A DNA stretch of 33,077 nt from Lachnospiraceae bacterium (GTDB lineage Bacteria; Bacillota; Clostridia; Lachnospirales; Lachnospiraceae): NCBI GenBank assembly GCA_009780115.1, contig WRAQ01000036.1:1-33077 (forward strand), read 5' to 3'. Within the stretch, counting starts at the first letter, position 1; the number at the start of each line of letters is the position of its first letter. Below the pieces are notes generated by a model. The model did not search any database, was not told where the DNA came from, and was given only the letters and a program-made list of their open reading frames with translations. Below are positions 22,524 through 31,416 of the stretch, one piece after another. The position numbers and the translations under genes are program-made.

Positions 22524-23420
22524 ATGGATCAAGCATCACAACTACGAAATATTATCAAAGCGCAATCGGCCCCGCGCCCCCTTGCCCGCGTGATAACTGT
22601 CACCAGCGGCAAAGGAGGTGTCGGCAAATCGAATATTGCCATCAATCTTGCTATCCAATTTCGCAAAATCGGCCAGCGGGTAATTATTCTTGATGCCGAT
22701 TTCGGGCTGGCAAATATTGAGATTATGTTTGGGGCAGTCCCCAAGCACAACCTTAGCGACCTTATCTACCAAAACAAAAATATTCGCGAAATTATTACCT
22801 GGGGTCCGATGGACGTTGGTTTTATTTCCGGCGGTTCCGGAATCGCCGGTCTATCAAACCTTAGCCGTGAATATCTTATTTATATCATTCAGAACCTTGC
22901 GGAACTTGATGCAATTGCCGATGTTGTTATTGTTGATACCGGTGCCGGGATATCCCCGGCGGTACTTGAATTTCTCGTAGCCAGCGGGGAGGTAATCCTC
23001 GTTACGACCCCGGAACCGACCTCAATCACCGATTCATATTCCCTGTTGAAAGCCTTACTCCGGCACCCGCGCTTCCAGATGAATGATACCGCAATCAAAA
23101 TGCTGGCTAACCGGGTTGACCATATCAGTGAAGGCCAGACTTTGTACAATAAACTTAATACCGTCGTTTCCCGTTACTTAAAACTTCCGCTTACTTATCT
23201 CGGGGCGATTCCGCAAGATAGTCAGTTAAGCCAGGCAGTGATGCAGCAAATGCCGGTTTCCTTGAAATCCCCGAATGCGAAATCAACCCAAGCTTTCGAG
23301 GCTATCGCCGCAAGTTTGATGCATATCGAAGAAAATCAAACCGTAAGCAAGCGGGGGATGGCGGCTTTTTTCTCCCATATAATCCGCAATAGAAAGGATG
23401 TTCAGGAAAATGCTTTCTAA
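22524..23420 (+). CDS. flhG: FlhG (YlxH/MinD-like) flagellar number ATPase
   Basis: The 298-aa P-loop ATPase has the deviant Walker A G-K-G-G-V-G-K-S-N (29-37), L-D-A-D-F-G-L-A-N-I, and V-D-T-G-A-G-I. The N-terminal D-Q-A-S-Q-L-R resembles the DQAxxLR motif by which FlhG stimulates FlhF. I chose ATG 22524 because GGAG (22514-22517) is correctly spaced. The in-frame ATG 22512 contains that site. It overlaps ycgR at the end. Confidence 0.94.
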   Translation: MDQASQLRNIIKAQSAPRPLARVITVTSGKGGVGKSNIAINLAIQFRKIGQRVIILDADFGLANIEIMFGAVPKHNLSDLIYQNKNIREIITWGPMDVGFISGGSGIAGLSNLSREYLIYIIQNLAELDAIADVVIVDTGAGISPAVLEFLVASGEVILVTTPEPTSITDSYSLLKALLRHPRFQMNDTAIKMLANRVDHISEGQTLYNKLNTVVSRYLKLPLTYLGAIPQDSQLSQAVMQQMPVSLKSPNAKSTQAFEAIAASLMHIEENQTVSKRGMAAFFSHIIRNRKDVQENAF

Positions 23421-24138
23421 ATATGTCAAAGCCGGAAGCAAATTGGAAATTCAAAAAGTTGACCGCGTAAAATATAATAATTATAATGATAACGAAAAAC
23501 CGCCTATCTATGAAACCACAGTTTATGATATTATCTCTGAAGACCGGCTGGAAATTGCTATGCCGATGGTTCAGTCAAAAATCATTCTCTTACCGGTTGA
23601 TTCAGAGTATGATTTATGTCTTTATACTGATAATGGCCTTTATCAATGTTTTGGCCGGGTGATTGACCGTTACAAAAGCAGGACTATTTACTTAGTTTTA
23701 GTTGAACTAACCAGTAATTTAAGAAAATTTCAGCGCCGCGAATTTTATCGCTTCAGTTGCGCCCTTGAAATGAACTCACGGAAACTTGAAGCGGATGAAG
23801 TGAGAAGTATCGAAAGTGAATCATTTGATCTATCCCCCAATCTGCCCCTTCAACGCAGTATTGTTGTTGATATCAGCGGCGGCGGGCTTAGATTTGTCTC
23901 AAATTATGCCTATGAGTTAGGTACTTTGATCCATTGTTGTTATAGTTTGACAATAGATGGGAAGTATAAAGAGTATAATCTCGTCGGCAAGGTCTTAAAT
24001 ATCCAGGAAAACCCTAGCCGGCCCGGCCTTTTTGAACATCGTGTGCAGTATGTTGATATCAATACCGAAGAGAGGGAAGAAATTATCCGTTTTATCTTTG
24101 AGGAAGAGCGTAAAAACCGCAATAAGGATCGTTGGTAG
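23410..24138 (+). CDS. YcgR-like c-di-GMP-responsive flagellar brake (PilZ)
   Basis: The 242-aa product has an N-terminal YcgR-N beta domain (1-100) and a PilZ domain with both c-di-GMP-binding motifs: R-R-E-F-Y-R (R110/R114) and D-I-S-G-G-G (D154, S156, G159). YcgR/YpfA/MotI-type proteins slow the motor when c-di-GMP is high. It begins inside the flhG end. ATG 23410 is preferred (AGG just upstream), though ATG 23398 is also possible. Its place between flhG and cheB links biofilm signalling to this operon. Confidence 0.88.
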   Translation: MLSKYVKAGSKLEIQKVDRVKYNNYNDNEKPPIYETTVYDIISEDRLEIAMPMVQSKIILLPVDSEYDLCLYTDNGLYQCFGRVIDRYKSRTIYLVLVELTSNLRKFQRREFYRFSCALEMNSRKLEADEVRSIESESFDLSPNLPLQRSIVVDISGGGLRFVSNYAYELGTLIHCCYSLTIDGKYKEYNLVGKVLNIQENPSRPGLFEHRVQYVDINTEEREEIIRFIFEEERKNRNKDRW

Positions 24139-24292
24139 CGTGAAATTTATAAAAGCAAGGCTTGTTTTTGCCTTCCTTGCCTGCAAACTAAATGACATTA
24201 AGTCGTTAACTGTAACAAAAATTTAACAGGAAAAATAACCCGGCGGTTACTTTGCACGCATGCGAAGAACGCTATGTGGTATAGTAGGTAAC
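24139..24292 (+). other. Non-coding gap before cheB
   Basis: This AT-rich 154-nt gap contains a possible hairpin GCAAGG/CCTTGC (about 24156-24181) and an extended -10-like TGGTATAGT (24277-24285) without a good -35. No receiver-domain remnant is present. Confidence 0.35.
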
Positions 24293-24883
24293 ATGGGAGA
24301 TAATGTTAGAAAGATAGTCGCAATTGCGTCATCGACCGGTGGCCCCCGCGCTCTGCAAACATTGATTTCATCGCTTCCCGGAGATTTGGGTGTCCCGATT
24401 TTAATTGTTCAGCATATGCCGGTCGGATTTACCGAAGCTTTGGCGAAACGCTTAGACTCTATCAGTGAGCTGACAGTAGTTGAGGCGACGAACGGTGAAC
24501 CGGTTTTGCCGAACAAGGTATACCTTGCCCGCGGCGGGACGCATATGAATGTCGATTATCGCGGCGGGAAACATGTCATCCGTTATAGCGACGAAGGAAC
24601 ACGCGAAGGAGTCAAACCTTGTGCGAATTATATGTACGAGTCCTTAATGAATTGTCAGTATTCGGAAGTGATTTGTGCGGTTTTGACCGGGATGGGCGCT
24701 GACGGGACCCAGGGGATCGGGAACCTGATTCGGTCAAAAAAGGTCTATGTTGTTGTACAAAACGCTGAATCATGCGCTGTATTCGGAATGCCGAAGAGTG
24801 CAATTAGAGCCGGTATTGCTGACAAAGAATTAACGCTTAACCTGATGGCAAATGAAATAATGATGAAAGTGAGGCAAAGATAA
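24293..24883 (+). CDS. cheB: CheB methylesterase domain, stand-alone (no receiver)
   Basis: The 196-aa product covers only the CheB catalytic domain: S-S-T-G-G-P (S14), V-Q-H-M-P (H41) and T-G-M-G-A-D-G (D137) form the Ser-His-Asp triad. CheB removes methyl groups from receptor glutamates and normally has an N-terminal receiver domain controlled by CheA. Here none is encoded. The 154 nt upstream hold no receiver codons. An in-frame ATG at 24260 would add 11 residues but lacks a ribosome site. Position just before cheA is standard. Activity may thus be constitutive or controlled another way (inference). Confidence 0.88.
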   Translation: MGDNVRKIVAIASSTGGPRALQTLISSLPGDLGVPILIVQHMPVGFTEALAKRLDSISELTVVEATNGEPVLPNKVYLARGGTHMNVDYRGGKHVIRYSDEGTREGVKPCANYMYESLMNCQYSEVICAVLTGMGADGTQGIGNLIRSKKVYVVVQNAESCAVFGMPKSAIRAGIADKELTLNLMANEIMMKVRQR

Positions 24884-24885
24884 TA

Positions 24886-26952
24886 ATGGATGTAAGTCAA
24901 TATTTAGAAATCTTTCTTGATGAAACGAAGGAACACTTGCAAAGCTTGAATACCCAGATTTTGAATTTGGAACATTCACCGGAGGATGCGGACACGATTA
25001 ATGAGATCTTCCGGGCGGCGCATTCTCTGAAAGGGATGGCCGGGACGATGGGTTACAAGCGGATGCAAGCCCTTACCCATGAAATGGAAAGTGTCTTTAC
25101 CGATGTCCGGAACGGCACTTTAAAAGTCAAGAGTAATATGATAGATGCGATCTTCCAAAGCATTGATGCCTTGGAAGAATATCTTACGAATATTCAAGCG
25201 AATGCTGATGAAGGTAATAATGATAATGAACATATAATCAAACAGCTCCAGGATATCCTGGCCGGCGGCGGTGAAGAAGAGGCCCCGCCGAAAAAGGAAA
25301 AAGGGGCAACGAAAGAAAAGGCTGTGAGTATGGAAAGAAAAGAAAAATGGTTAGAAATCCCAATGGGCGAAAGTGAATCAAATGTTCTTGCGGTAGCGAA
25401 AAAGCAAGGAAAAAATGTCTATGGTATTACGGTCAGGATTCAAGAAAGCTGTCTGCTGAAAGCAGCCCGTGCGTTCCTAGTCTTCAAAGCCATAGAAGAT
25501 CTCGGTGATATTATTGTCTCTGAACCAACGACACAAGATATCGAAGATGAAAAATTCAATCTTGATTTTAGCTTGATTATCATTACAGAATATCCGCTCG
25601 CAAAGGTTATCGAAGCGGCGGAATCAGTTTCAGAAATTGAAAGTGTTGTTGGCGGTGACCTTGAAATCGATACATCAGGTGTTGAAGCCGAAGAAGAACA
25701 TGAATTAGTACCGCTGGGTAATGCAGTAGCAGTTGATAATACGGCGGCTGGCGGCGGCGGGCCGCAACCGGAGAAAAAAGTTTCGAAACCGGTGGTTAAC
25801 CGTACCGTCCGGGTTGATATTGAAAAGCTTGACGTATTAATGAACTTGGTTAGCGAACTTATTATTGCGAAGAATTCGCTTGTTTCAGCTACCAGCACTG
25901 AAGAAGGCAATGACCGTTCAAGCGGTGTCAACGAACAGATTGAATATCTGGAAAGTGTTACAACGAACTTGCATGAATCAGTTATGAAAGTCCGCATGGT
26001 GCCGATCGAAAGCGTAGTGAACAAATTCCCGCGCATGATTCGTGACTTATCGAAGAAGCTTAATAAGAAAATGGAATTATATATGTCCGGTGAAGAAACC
26101 GAACTCGACCGGACGGTTGTTGACGAAATCGGCGACCCGTTGATGCACTTGCTTAGGAATGCGGCTGACCATGGCCTTGAATCAACGGCAGAGCGTATTC
26201 GGATCGGCAAACCGGAAAGCGGTTCGATTTTCCTTGATGCTTATCAGGAAGGAAACAATGTTATCATCGAAGTCCGTGATGATGGTGCCGGTGTAGATGT
26301 TGATGCGGTTAAACGCAAAGCGGTCGAAAAAGGGATTATTTCCTTTGAGCAAGGCGAAAACATGACCGAAAAGGATATCGTTGATTTACTTTTCCATGCC
26401 GGGTTCTCAACCGCCGCGGTGGTATCCGATGTCTCCGGGCGAGGTGTTGGCCTTGATGTTGTGAAATCAAAAATCGAAGCATTGTCGGGTGAAGTTGAAG
26501 TTAAATCAACCCGTGGTGAAGGTAGTGTCTGGACCGTGCGCTTGCCGCTGACCCTGGCGATTATCCAGGCGTTGATGGTGACAGTCGGTGGTGAAAAATA
26601 CGCGATTTCCCTTGGCAGCATTCAAACAATCGAAGATATCTCAAACGCTGATATCAAATTTGTCCAGGCAAGTGAGGTTATCAATCTGCGTGGTACGGTT
26701 ATCCCGATTATCCGTATGAGTGAGATTTTGGATATTGAAAGCAAGAAGTCACCGGATGAAGATATGGTAGTTGTTATCGTCAAAAAGGGCGACAAAATGG
26801 CCGGGCTCATTGTTGATGAGCTGATGGGGCAACAAGAAATTGTTATCAAATCCTTGGGCAAATATATCAGCAAATGCAAATTTATCAGCGGCGCGACTAT
26901 CTTAGGTGATGGCGAAGTAGCTCTGATACTTGATGCAAATGTACTGATTTAA
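24886..26952 (+). CDS. cheA: CheA, chemotaxis histidine kinase
   Basis: The 688-aa product has an HPt domain with phospho-acceptor H46 in A-A-H-S-L-K-G, a P2 CheY-binding domain (about 155-255), and a dimerisation domain beginning near R-V-D-I-E-K-L-D-V-L-M (about 310). The HATPase has N-box L-L-R-N-A-A-D-H-G-L-E (about 420) and G-R-G-V-G-L-D-V-V. The C-terminal CheW-like domain spans about 560-688. GAGG within cheB precedes the ATG. Length and order are typical. Confidence 0.97.
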   Translation: MDVSQYLEIFLDETKEHLQSLNTQILNLEHSPEDADTINEIFRAAHSLKGMAGTMGYKRMQALTHEMESVFTDVRNGTLKVKSNMIDAIFQSIDALEEYLTNIQANADEGNNDNEHIIKQLQDILAGGGEEEAPPKKEKGATKEKAVSMERKEKWLEIPMGESESNVLAVAKKQGKNVYGITVRIQESCLLKAARAFLVFKAIEDLGDIIVSEPTTQDIEDEKFNLDFSLIIITEYPLAKVIEAAESVSEIESVVGGDLEIDTSGVEAEEEHELVPLGNAVAVDNTAAGGGGPQPEKKVSKPVVNRTVRVDIEKLDVLMNLVSELIIAKNSLVSATSTEEGNDRSSGVNEQIEYLESVTTNLHESVMKVRMVPIESVVNKFPRMIRDLSKKLNKKMELYMSGEETELDRTVVDEIGDPLMHLLRNAADHGLESTAERIRIGKPESGSIFLDAYQEGNNVIIEVRDDGAGVDVDAVKRKAVEKGIISFEQGENMTEKDIVDLLFHAGFSTAAVVSDVSGRGVGLDVVKSKIEALSGEVEVKSTRGEGSVWTVRLPLTLAIIQALMVTVGGEKYAISLGSIQTIEDISNADIKFVQASEVINLRGTVIPIIRMSEILDIESKKSPDEDMVVVIVKKGDKMAGLIVDELMGQQEIVIKSLGKYISKCKFISGATILGDGEVALILDANVLI

Positions 26953-26975
26953 CCCGGGAAAAGGAGGATAGAACT

Positions 26976-27428
26976 ATGGATTTAATGGAAATGAATTTGA
27001 CACATGAAACGAATCAGTTTATCGTTATCCAATTGGGCGAAGAGCAATATGGTATTGATATCAAGTATATTGACAATATTGTCAGAATGCAGCACATCAC
27101 CAGAGTGCCGAAAATACCGGAATATTTGAAAGGTGTTATCAATCTGCGCGGTGAAGTTATTCCGGTAATGAGTATCCGTTTAAAGATGGGCCTTCCGGTT
27201 GATGAGATTAACAAAAATACCAGGATTATTATTCTGAAACTTGATACCCACGGCAGTATCGGTATTATCGTGGATCAGGTTAAAGAAGTTGTTACCTTGG
27301 AAGTTAATAATATCGAAAAAGTATCCTATGACGGAAAAGATGAACGAATCAATTATATTTCCGGGATTGGCAAGTGTGAAGGCGGATTGATTTCGTTATT
27401 GGATTTCGCTGCGGTTCTTGCGGAATAA
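26976..27428 (+). CDS. cheW: CheW, receptor-kinase coupling protein
   Basis: The 150-aa single CheW domain has E-Q-Y-G-I-D-I-K-Y-I, I-T-R-V-P-K-I-P-E-Y-L-K-G-V-I-N-L-R-G and I-I-V-D-Q-V-K-E-V. It bridges chemoreceptors and CheA. AAGGAGG lies 8 nt before the ATG. Confidence 0.96.
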   Translation: MDLMEMNLTHETNQFIVIQLGEEQYGIDIKYIDNIVRMQHITRVPKIPEYLKGVINLRGEVIPVMSIRLKMGLPVDEINKNTRIIILKLDTHGSIGIIVDQVKEVVTLEVNNIEKVSYDGKDERINYISGIGKCEGGLISLLDFAAVLAE

Positions 27429-27431
27429 AAA

Positions 27432-27525
27432 AAACGAAGAGATTTTCTAAATTTGCGCCCATTGGAACGCAAACAAAGAAAATCTGATACTTCGTTTGGC
27501 AAATTTGGCTTGCAACCGAAGTTTG
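27432..27525 (+). promoter_or_regulatory. Switch-like stem-loop in the cheC leader
   Basis: A 23-bp interrupted stem fills the gap: AAACGAAG (27432-27439) with CTTCGTTT (27490-27497), AGATTTTCT (27440-27448) with AGAAAATCT (27477-27485), and TTTGCG (27452-27457) with CGCAAA (27468-27473). The strand ACTTCG (27489-27494) can instead pair with CGAAGT (27517-27522) downstream, a mutually exclusive alternative close to the cheC ribosome site. Regulatory use is inference. Confidence 0.5.
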
Positions 27526-27545
27526 CATATAGAAAGGTATAGACT

Positions 27546-28169
27546 ATGAGTAACCTTAGCTTGGAAAAAATGTCAAATGAGTATTATGATGTTCTAAAGG
27601 AACTGGGAAATATCGGAGCCGGAAATGCGACAACAGCCCTTGCACAGATGATTGGCTCCAAAGTTGATATGACTGTTCCGCAAGTAAAACTTTTAGAGTT
27701 TTATGAATTAGGCGGTTTGATGGGCGGAGAAGAGCAGATTATGGCTGGAATCAGCCTCTCCGTTGAAGGTGATATTACCGGAAGTATTATGTTTTTGCTG
27801 AAACAAGAAGCTGCTAAACATCTTATTAACCAATTGATGCCCGGGATGGGTGATCCGGAATCATTGGATTTTAGCGAGATGGAACTTTCAGCCCTCCGGG
27901 AACTTGGCAACATTATTGCCGGTGCATACCTTAATTCGCTTGCCAGCTTGACGAACTTGCTAATTTACCCTTCGGTACCGGATCTTGCAATTGATATGGC
28001 GGGAGCGATTCTTAGTATCCCGGCGATTCAGTTCGGAACCATTGGCGATCATATTCTTTTGATCCAAACACAGTTTATTGATGATGAATGTATTGAAGGA
28101 TACTTCATTTTACTTCCCGACCTCGACTCATATGGAAAGATTTTAGGGTCCCTCGGAATAGTAACATAG
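27546..28169 (+). CDS. cheC: CheC, CheY-P phosphatase
   Basis: The 207-aa product carries two active-site helices with E19/N22 (L-K-E-L-G-N-I-G-A-G-N-A) and E119/N122 (L-R-E-L-G-N-I-I-A-G-A-Y), both intact. CheC dephosphorylates CheY-P and forms a complex with CheD. The ribosome site is AAAGG about 9 nt upstream, downstream of the switch-like stem-loop. Confidence 0.94.
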   Translation: MSNLSLEKMSNEYYDVLKELGNIGAGNATTALAQMIGSKVDMTVPQVKLLEFYELGGLMGGEEQIMAGISLSVEGDITGSIMFLLKQEAAKHLINQLMPGMGDPESLDFSEMELSALRELGNIIAGAYLNSLASLTNLLIYPSVPDLAIDMAGAILSIPAIQFGTIGDHILLIQTQFIDDECIEGYFILLPDLDSYGKILGSLGIVT

Positions 28170-28181
28170 GGAGCCAAAACT

Positions 28182-28667
28182 ATGGGAGAAGTAATTAAGG
28201 TCGGAATGGCCGATTTGAATATTTGTATCCCCCCTAACAAAATCACGACATTAGGACTAGGTTCCTGTGTTGGGATTGCGATTAGGGACCCGCAAAGCGG
28301 TATTGGCGGCCTTGCGCATATTATGCTGCCTGATTCGCAAGCTATCCGGAATAATTCAAATATCCCCAAATTTGCCGACACTGGTATTGAGGATTTGGTC
28401 AAAAAGATAGTTGCCAGAGGGGGGAACCGTAGCCGTCTAGTTAGCAAAATAGCCGGCGGTGCGCAAATGTTTGGCATGCAAACGAATACGGATTTGGTCC
28501 GGATTGGCGAACGGAACGTTGAGGCAAGTAAGAAAAAGCTGAAAGAAATGCGGATTCCGATTTTGGCAGAGGATTGCGGGCTTAATTATGGGCGGACAGT
28601 TATCTTTGACCCGGCAACAGGCGATTTTGTTATTCGTGCGGTTGGCAAGTCGGAGAAAACGATCTAA
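28182..28667 (+). CDS. cheD: CheD, receptor glutamine deamidase
   Basis: The 161-aa product has the catalytic triad C29 (G-L-G-S-C), H46 (L-A-H-I-M-L-P) and T23, spaced as in Thermotoga CheD. It deamidates receptor glutamines and binds and stimulates CheC. It lies 12 nt after cheC, as expected for interacting partners. Confidence 0.95.
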   Translation: MGEVIKVGMADLNICIPPNKITTLGLGSCVGIAIRDPQSGIGGLAHIMLPDSQAIRNNSNIPKFADTGIEDLVKKIVARGGNRSRLVSKIAGGAQMFGMQTNTDLVRIGERNVEASKKKLKEMRIPILAEDCGLNYGRTVIFDPATGDFVIRAVGKSEKTI

Positions 28668-28685
28668 TAACTACAGGAGTACTAT

Positions 28686-28991
28686 ATGGAGACGAAACGC
28701 CGTTTCTTTGCCCCAATCGTAATGCTGTCAGCGGGGGCAGTTGCCAGTATTGCTATGTTTATAATGCAGTATGAACTTAGGAAGATGTTGGGCATACTAC
28801 TTCTTATCCTGATGCTTTTTTATGTTTTAGGTGCTGTTTTTTCTTATGTATTAACTAGATTCGAAACACAGAACGAAGCAATCCGTCTGGCAAAAGAAGC
28901 AGAAGAGGGTGAAGTTGTTGAAAAAGAAATGGCAGAAGAAGGCGAAATTGAAACAGACGGCGATTTTTATGCCTATGGCGATGATAGTTAG
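28686..28991 (+). CDS. Small two-helix membrane protein, unknown function
   Basis: The 101-aa product has two hydrophobic segments (about 8-27 and 33-57, the second very Leu/Met-rich) and an acidic cytoplasmic tail rich in Glu. A strong ribosome site (AGGAG) and tight spacing between cheD and the sigma factor gene show it is translated with the operon. I recall similar small membrane proteins at this position in Lachnospiraceae, but no function is assigned. Confidence 0.75.
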   Translation: METKRRFFAPIVMLSAGAVASIAMFIMQYELRKMLGILLLILMLFYVLGAVFSYVLTRFETQNEAIRLAKEAEEGEVVEKEMAEEGEIETDGDFYAYGDDS

Positions 28992-29014
28992 CTGAAATAG
29001 AGGTGTTACCCTAA

Positions 29015-29782
29015 GTGGACGAAGCAGGCAGAAAAAAAATGTGGGAAGATTATGTAAAAACCAAATCCCACGAAGCACGTGACAAAATAATCCTCGAATA
29101 CGCCCCGCTGGTGAAATTAGTAGCCGGCCGGCTTAGTATGTATTTAGGGTACAATGTTGAATATGATGATTTGGTTGGGTATGGCATTTTTGGGCTGATT
29201 GATGCGATTGACAAATTTGATGCAATGAAAGAAGTGAAGTTTGAAACATATGCCAGCCTGCGGATTAGAGGTGCGATACTTGACCAAATCCGCAAAATGG
29301 ATTGGATTCCCCGGACCATTCGCCAGAAGCAAAAGAAAATTGAAACCATTATTAAAGATATAGAAGCCGCCCAAGGTACAACGGCAACCGACGAACAGAT
29401 TGCGGCGGCTTTAGGTATTACAAATGACGAGTACGTTGATTGGCAGTCCCAAATGAAAGTAACCGGCGTAGTTTCTTTGAACGAATTTATGGAACAGGGC
29501 AGTGAAATCCCTGTTGACCCGCAGAACAATCAATCCCGCTTCGAAGGGCCGGAAGAAGTAATCGAAAAAGAAGAGCTTAAAAAAATATTAATGCAGGCAC
29601 TTGAGCTTTTGACCGAAAAAGAGAAAAAGGTTATTTTACTTTATTATTATGAAGAACTGACCCTCAAAGAAATTAGCCATATCCTTGAAGTTTCTGAATC
29701 GCGGATATCGCAGCTCCATACTAAAGCGCTGCAGAAAATGAAGTCAAAAATGGGGAATTACATGGGTATATTAAGAGCTTAA
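29015..29782 (+). CDS. fliA: Sigma-28 (FliA/SigD/WhiG family) sigma factor
   Basis: The 255-aa product has region 2 (Y-A-P-L-V-K-L-V-A-G-R-L-S, then D-L-V-G-Y-G-I-F-G-L-I-D-A-I-D-K-F-D), the sigma-28 type R-G-A-I-L-D-Q-I-R-K-M-D-W-I-P-R, region 3, and region 4 (L-T-E-K-E-K-K-V-I-L-L-Y-Y, L-K-E-I-S-H-I-L-E-V-S-E-S-R-I-S-Q-L). It directs late flagellar and chemotaxis transcription. The start is GTG 29015 after GAGGTG (29000-29005). Position after cheD equals B. subtilis sigD. Confidence 0.96.
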   Translation: MDEAGRKKMWEDYVKTKSHEARDKIILEYAPLVKLVAGRLSMYLGYNVEYDDLVGYGIFGLIDAIDKFDAMKEVKFETYASLRIRGAILDQIRKMDWIPRTIRQKQKKIETIIKDIEAAQGTTATDEQIAAALGITNDEYVDWQSQMKVTGVVSLNEFMEQGSEIPVDPQNNQSRFEGPEEVIEKEELKKILMQALELLTEKEKKVILLYYYEELTLKEISHILEVSESRISQLHTKALQKMKSKMGNYMGILRA

Positions 29783-29806
29783 TACTTACCTAATGAGGAG
29801 GGCTAA

Positions 29807-31408
29807 ATGGCTAACGGTTATTTCCATTTATTTTCAAATGAACAGGGGACATATCTTAGGGCAATAAAGGCTACCGCCGGGGGGGCGGAAATCAACATAA
29901 ATGAAGTGACCGAATATCTTCATGGCCAAGGCCTTCCTTATGATTTATCTATCCTTAACCAAGGGATTGGGCTGGCAAACAATAGTGCCCAGGCAGAAAC
30001 GCTTATCCCCCTGTTTAACCAGGCTATTGCCCCGGTAAATGAAATATACAAATTAGTAGTCAGCCCGGACAAAATGCAGGCAAAAGTACGATTTTATGCC
30101 CCGGCTATTGGCGGGGGGCGGATATCCCCGGCCGAACTTGCCCGCGATTTATCCTTTCACAAGATTACTTACGGACTCAAAACCGATGATATAAGGGCAT
30201 TTTTTGAAGCCCCTCAATACTGTACCGATTTGATTGTTGCCGAGGGCACGCTGCCCCGGCAAGGTAAAAGTGCAACTATTGAATACCTCTTTAATACTAA
30301 CTTGGACTCTAAGCCGACCCTCAATGAGGACGGAACGGTTGACTTTTTTCATCTGAATAATATTTGTCACTGCAATGCCGGGCAAGTATTGGCGCAACTA
30401 GTTCCGGAAGACCGTGGTGAACCGGGTTACAATATTTATAATGAATTAATCAAACCTCATGAAGTTAGAACCAAAGCACTCAAAAGGACTAATAATACTA
30501 CGGTCTCCGAAGATAAGCTAACTCTGATAGCAAATGTTGACGGACATGTGACACTGGTTGATGACAAAGTTTTCGTCGCAAACGTTTATACGGTTGAAAA
30601 TGTTAATAATGTTACCGGGAATATTGAGTTTGAAGGTAGTGTTGTAGTAATGGGTAACGTCTTTACTAATTTCAGTGTCAAAGCCAAAGGAAATATCGAA
30701 GTTCATGGTGTTGTTGAAGGGGCCGTTCTTGAAAGCGGCGGTGACATCATCATCAACCGGGGCATGAAAGGGATGGGGCGTGGTACGCTGAAAGCTGAAC
30801 ATAGTATTATCTCCCAATTCATTGAAAATGCCAAAGTCGAAGCCGGCGGTAATGTTTCGGCCGATGCGATTTTACATAGCGAAGTAATCGCGGCGAATGA
30901 AATTACTGTTACTAGCAAAAAAGGTTTTATCACCGGCGGCCGGGTTAGTGCCGGAAACCTCGTTCAAGTGAAAACCCTCGGTTCGCAAATGGGTTCGGAT
31001 ACTATCGTCGAAGTCGGGGTTGACCCAACGATGAAACTTAAAATCCAAAGACTGCAAAAACAAATCGCTGAACTTAATAAAGATATCAAAGCGGCTCAGC
31101 CGATTCTCAATACGATGGCACAAAAAATTGCCACCGGGGCCAGAATGTCACCGGACCAGATAAAATATGTTCAGAATTTGACCTTGGAAAACAAGGCCCG
31201 CAGCGATGAAGTGGAAACTTCAATCGCCGAACTTGACGAATTGCAAAGCCAGTATGAGCGTTCCGGAAATGCTCAAGTCATCGTAACCGGTGATGTTTAT
31301 GTCGGTACAATGATAGCTATCGGAGATGTTTCGATGACCGTCCGTTCCAGTATGTCCTACTGCCGTTTCATCAAACAAGGCGGTGAAGTAAAGATGACCG
31401 CATTGTAA
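29807..31408 (+). CDS. fapA: FapA (DUF342) polymer-forming-like protein
   Basis: The 533-aa product has an N-terminal beta/alpha region, a central right-handed beta-helix of short Gly/Asn/Val repeats (about 255-400, e.g. G-N-I-E-V-H-G-V-V-E-G-A-V), a coiled coil (about 410-480) and a short C-terminal beta tail. This is the DUF342/FapA architecture. A role in cell-surface or envelope organisation is proposed for the family but is not settled. GAGGAGGG lies 4 nt before the ATG. It is common directly after sigD in Clostridia. Confidence 0.88.
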   Translation: MANGYFHLFSNEQGTYLRAIKATAGGAEININEVTEYLHGQGLPYDLSILNQGIGLANNSAQAETLIPLFNQAIAPVNEIYKLVVSPDKMQAKVRFYAPAIGGGRISPAELARDLSFHKITYGLKTDDIRAFFEAPQYCTDLIVAEGTLPRQGKSATIEYLFNTNLDSKPTLNEDGTVDFFHLNNICHCNAGQVLAQLVPEDRGEPGYNIYNELIKPHEVRTKALKRTNNTTVSEDKLTLIANVDGHVTLVDDKVFVANVYTVENVNNVTGNIEFEGSVVVMGNVFTNFSVKAKGNIEVHGVVEGAVLESGGDIIINRGMKGMGRGTLKAEHSIISQFIENAKVEAGGNVSADAILHSEVIAANEITVTSKKGFITGGRVSAGNLVQVKTLGSQMGSDTIVEVGVDPTMKLKIQRLQKQIAELNKDIKAAQPILNTMAQKIATGARMSPDQIKYVQNLTLENKARSDEVETSIAELDELQSQYERSGNAQVIVTGDVYVGTMIAIGDVSMTVRSSMSYCRFIKQGGEVKMTAL

Positions 31409-31416
31409 AAGTGAAT

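Noticed and set aside
25440-26210. Long minus-strand open frame (256 codons) within cheA
   Set aside because: It lies wholly opposite a full-length CheA, has Ser/Thr-rich composition typical of an antisense shadow, and has no ribosome site.
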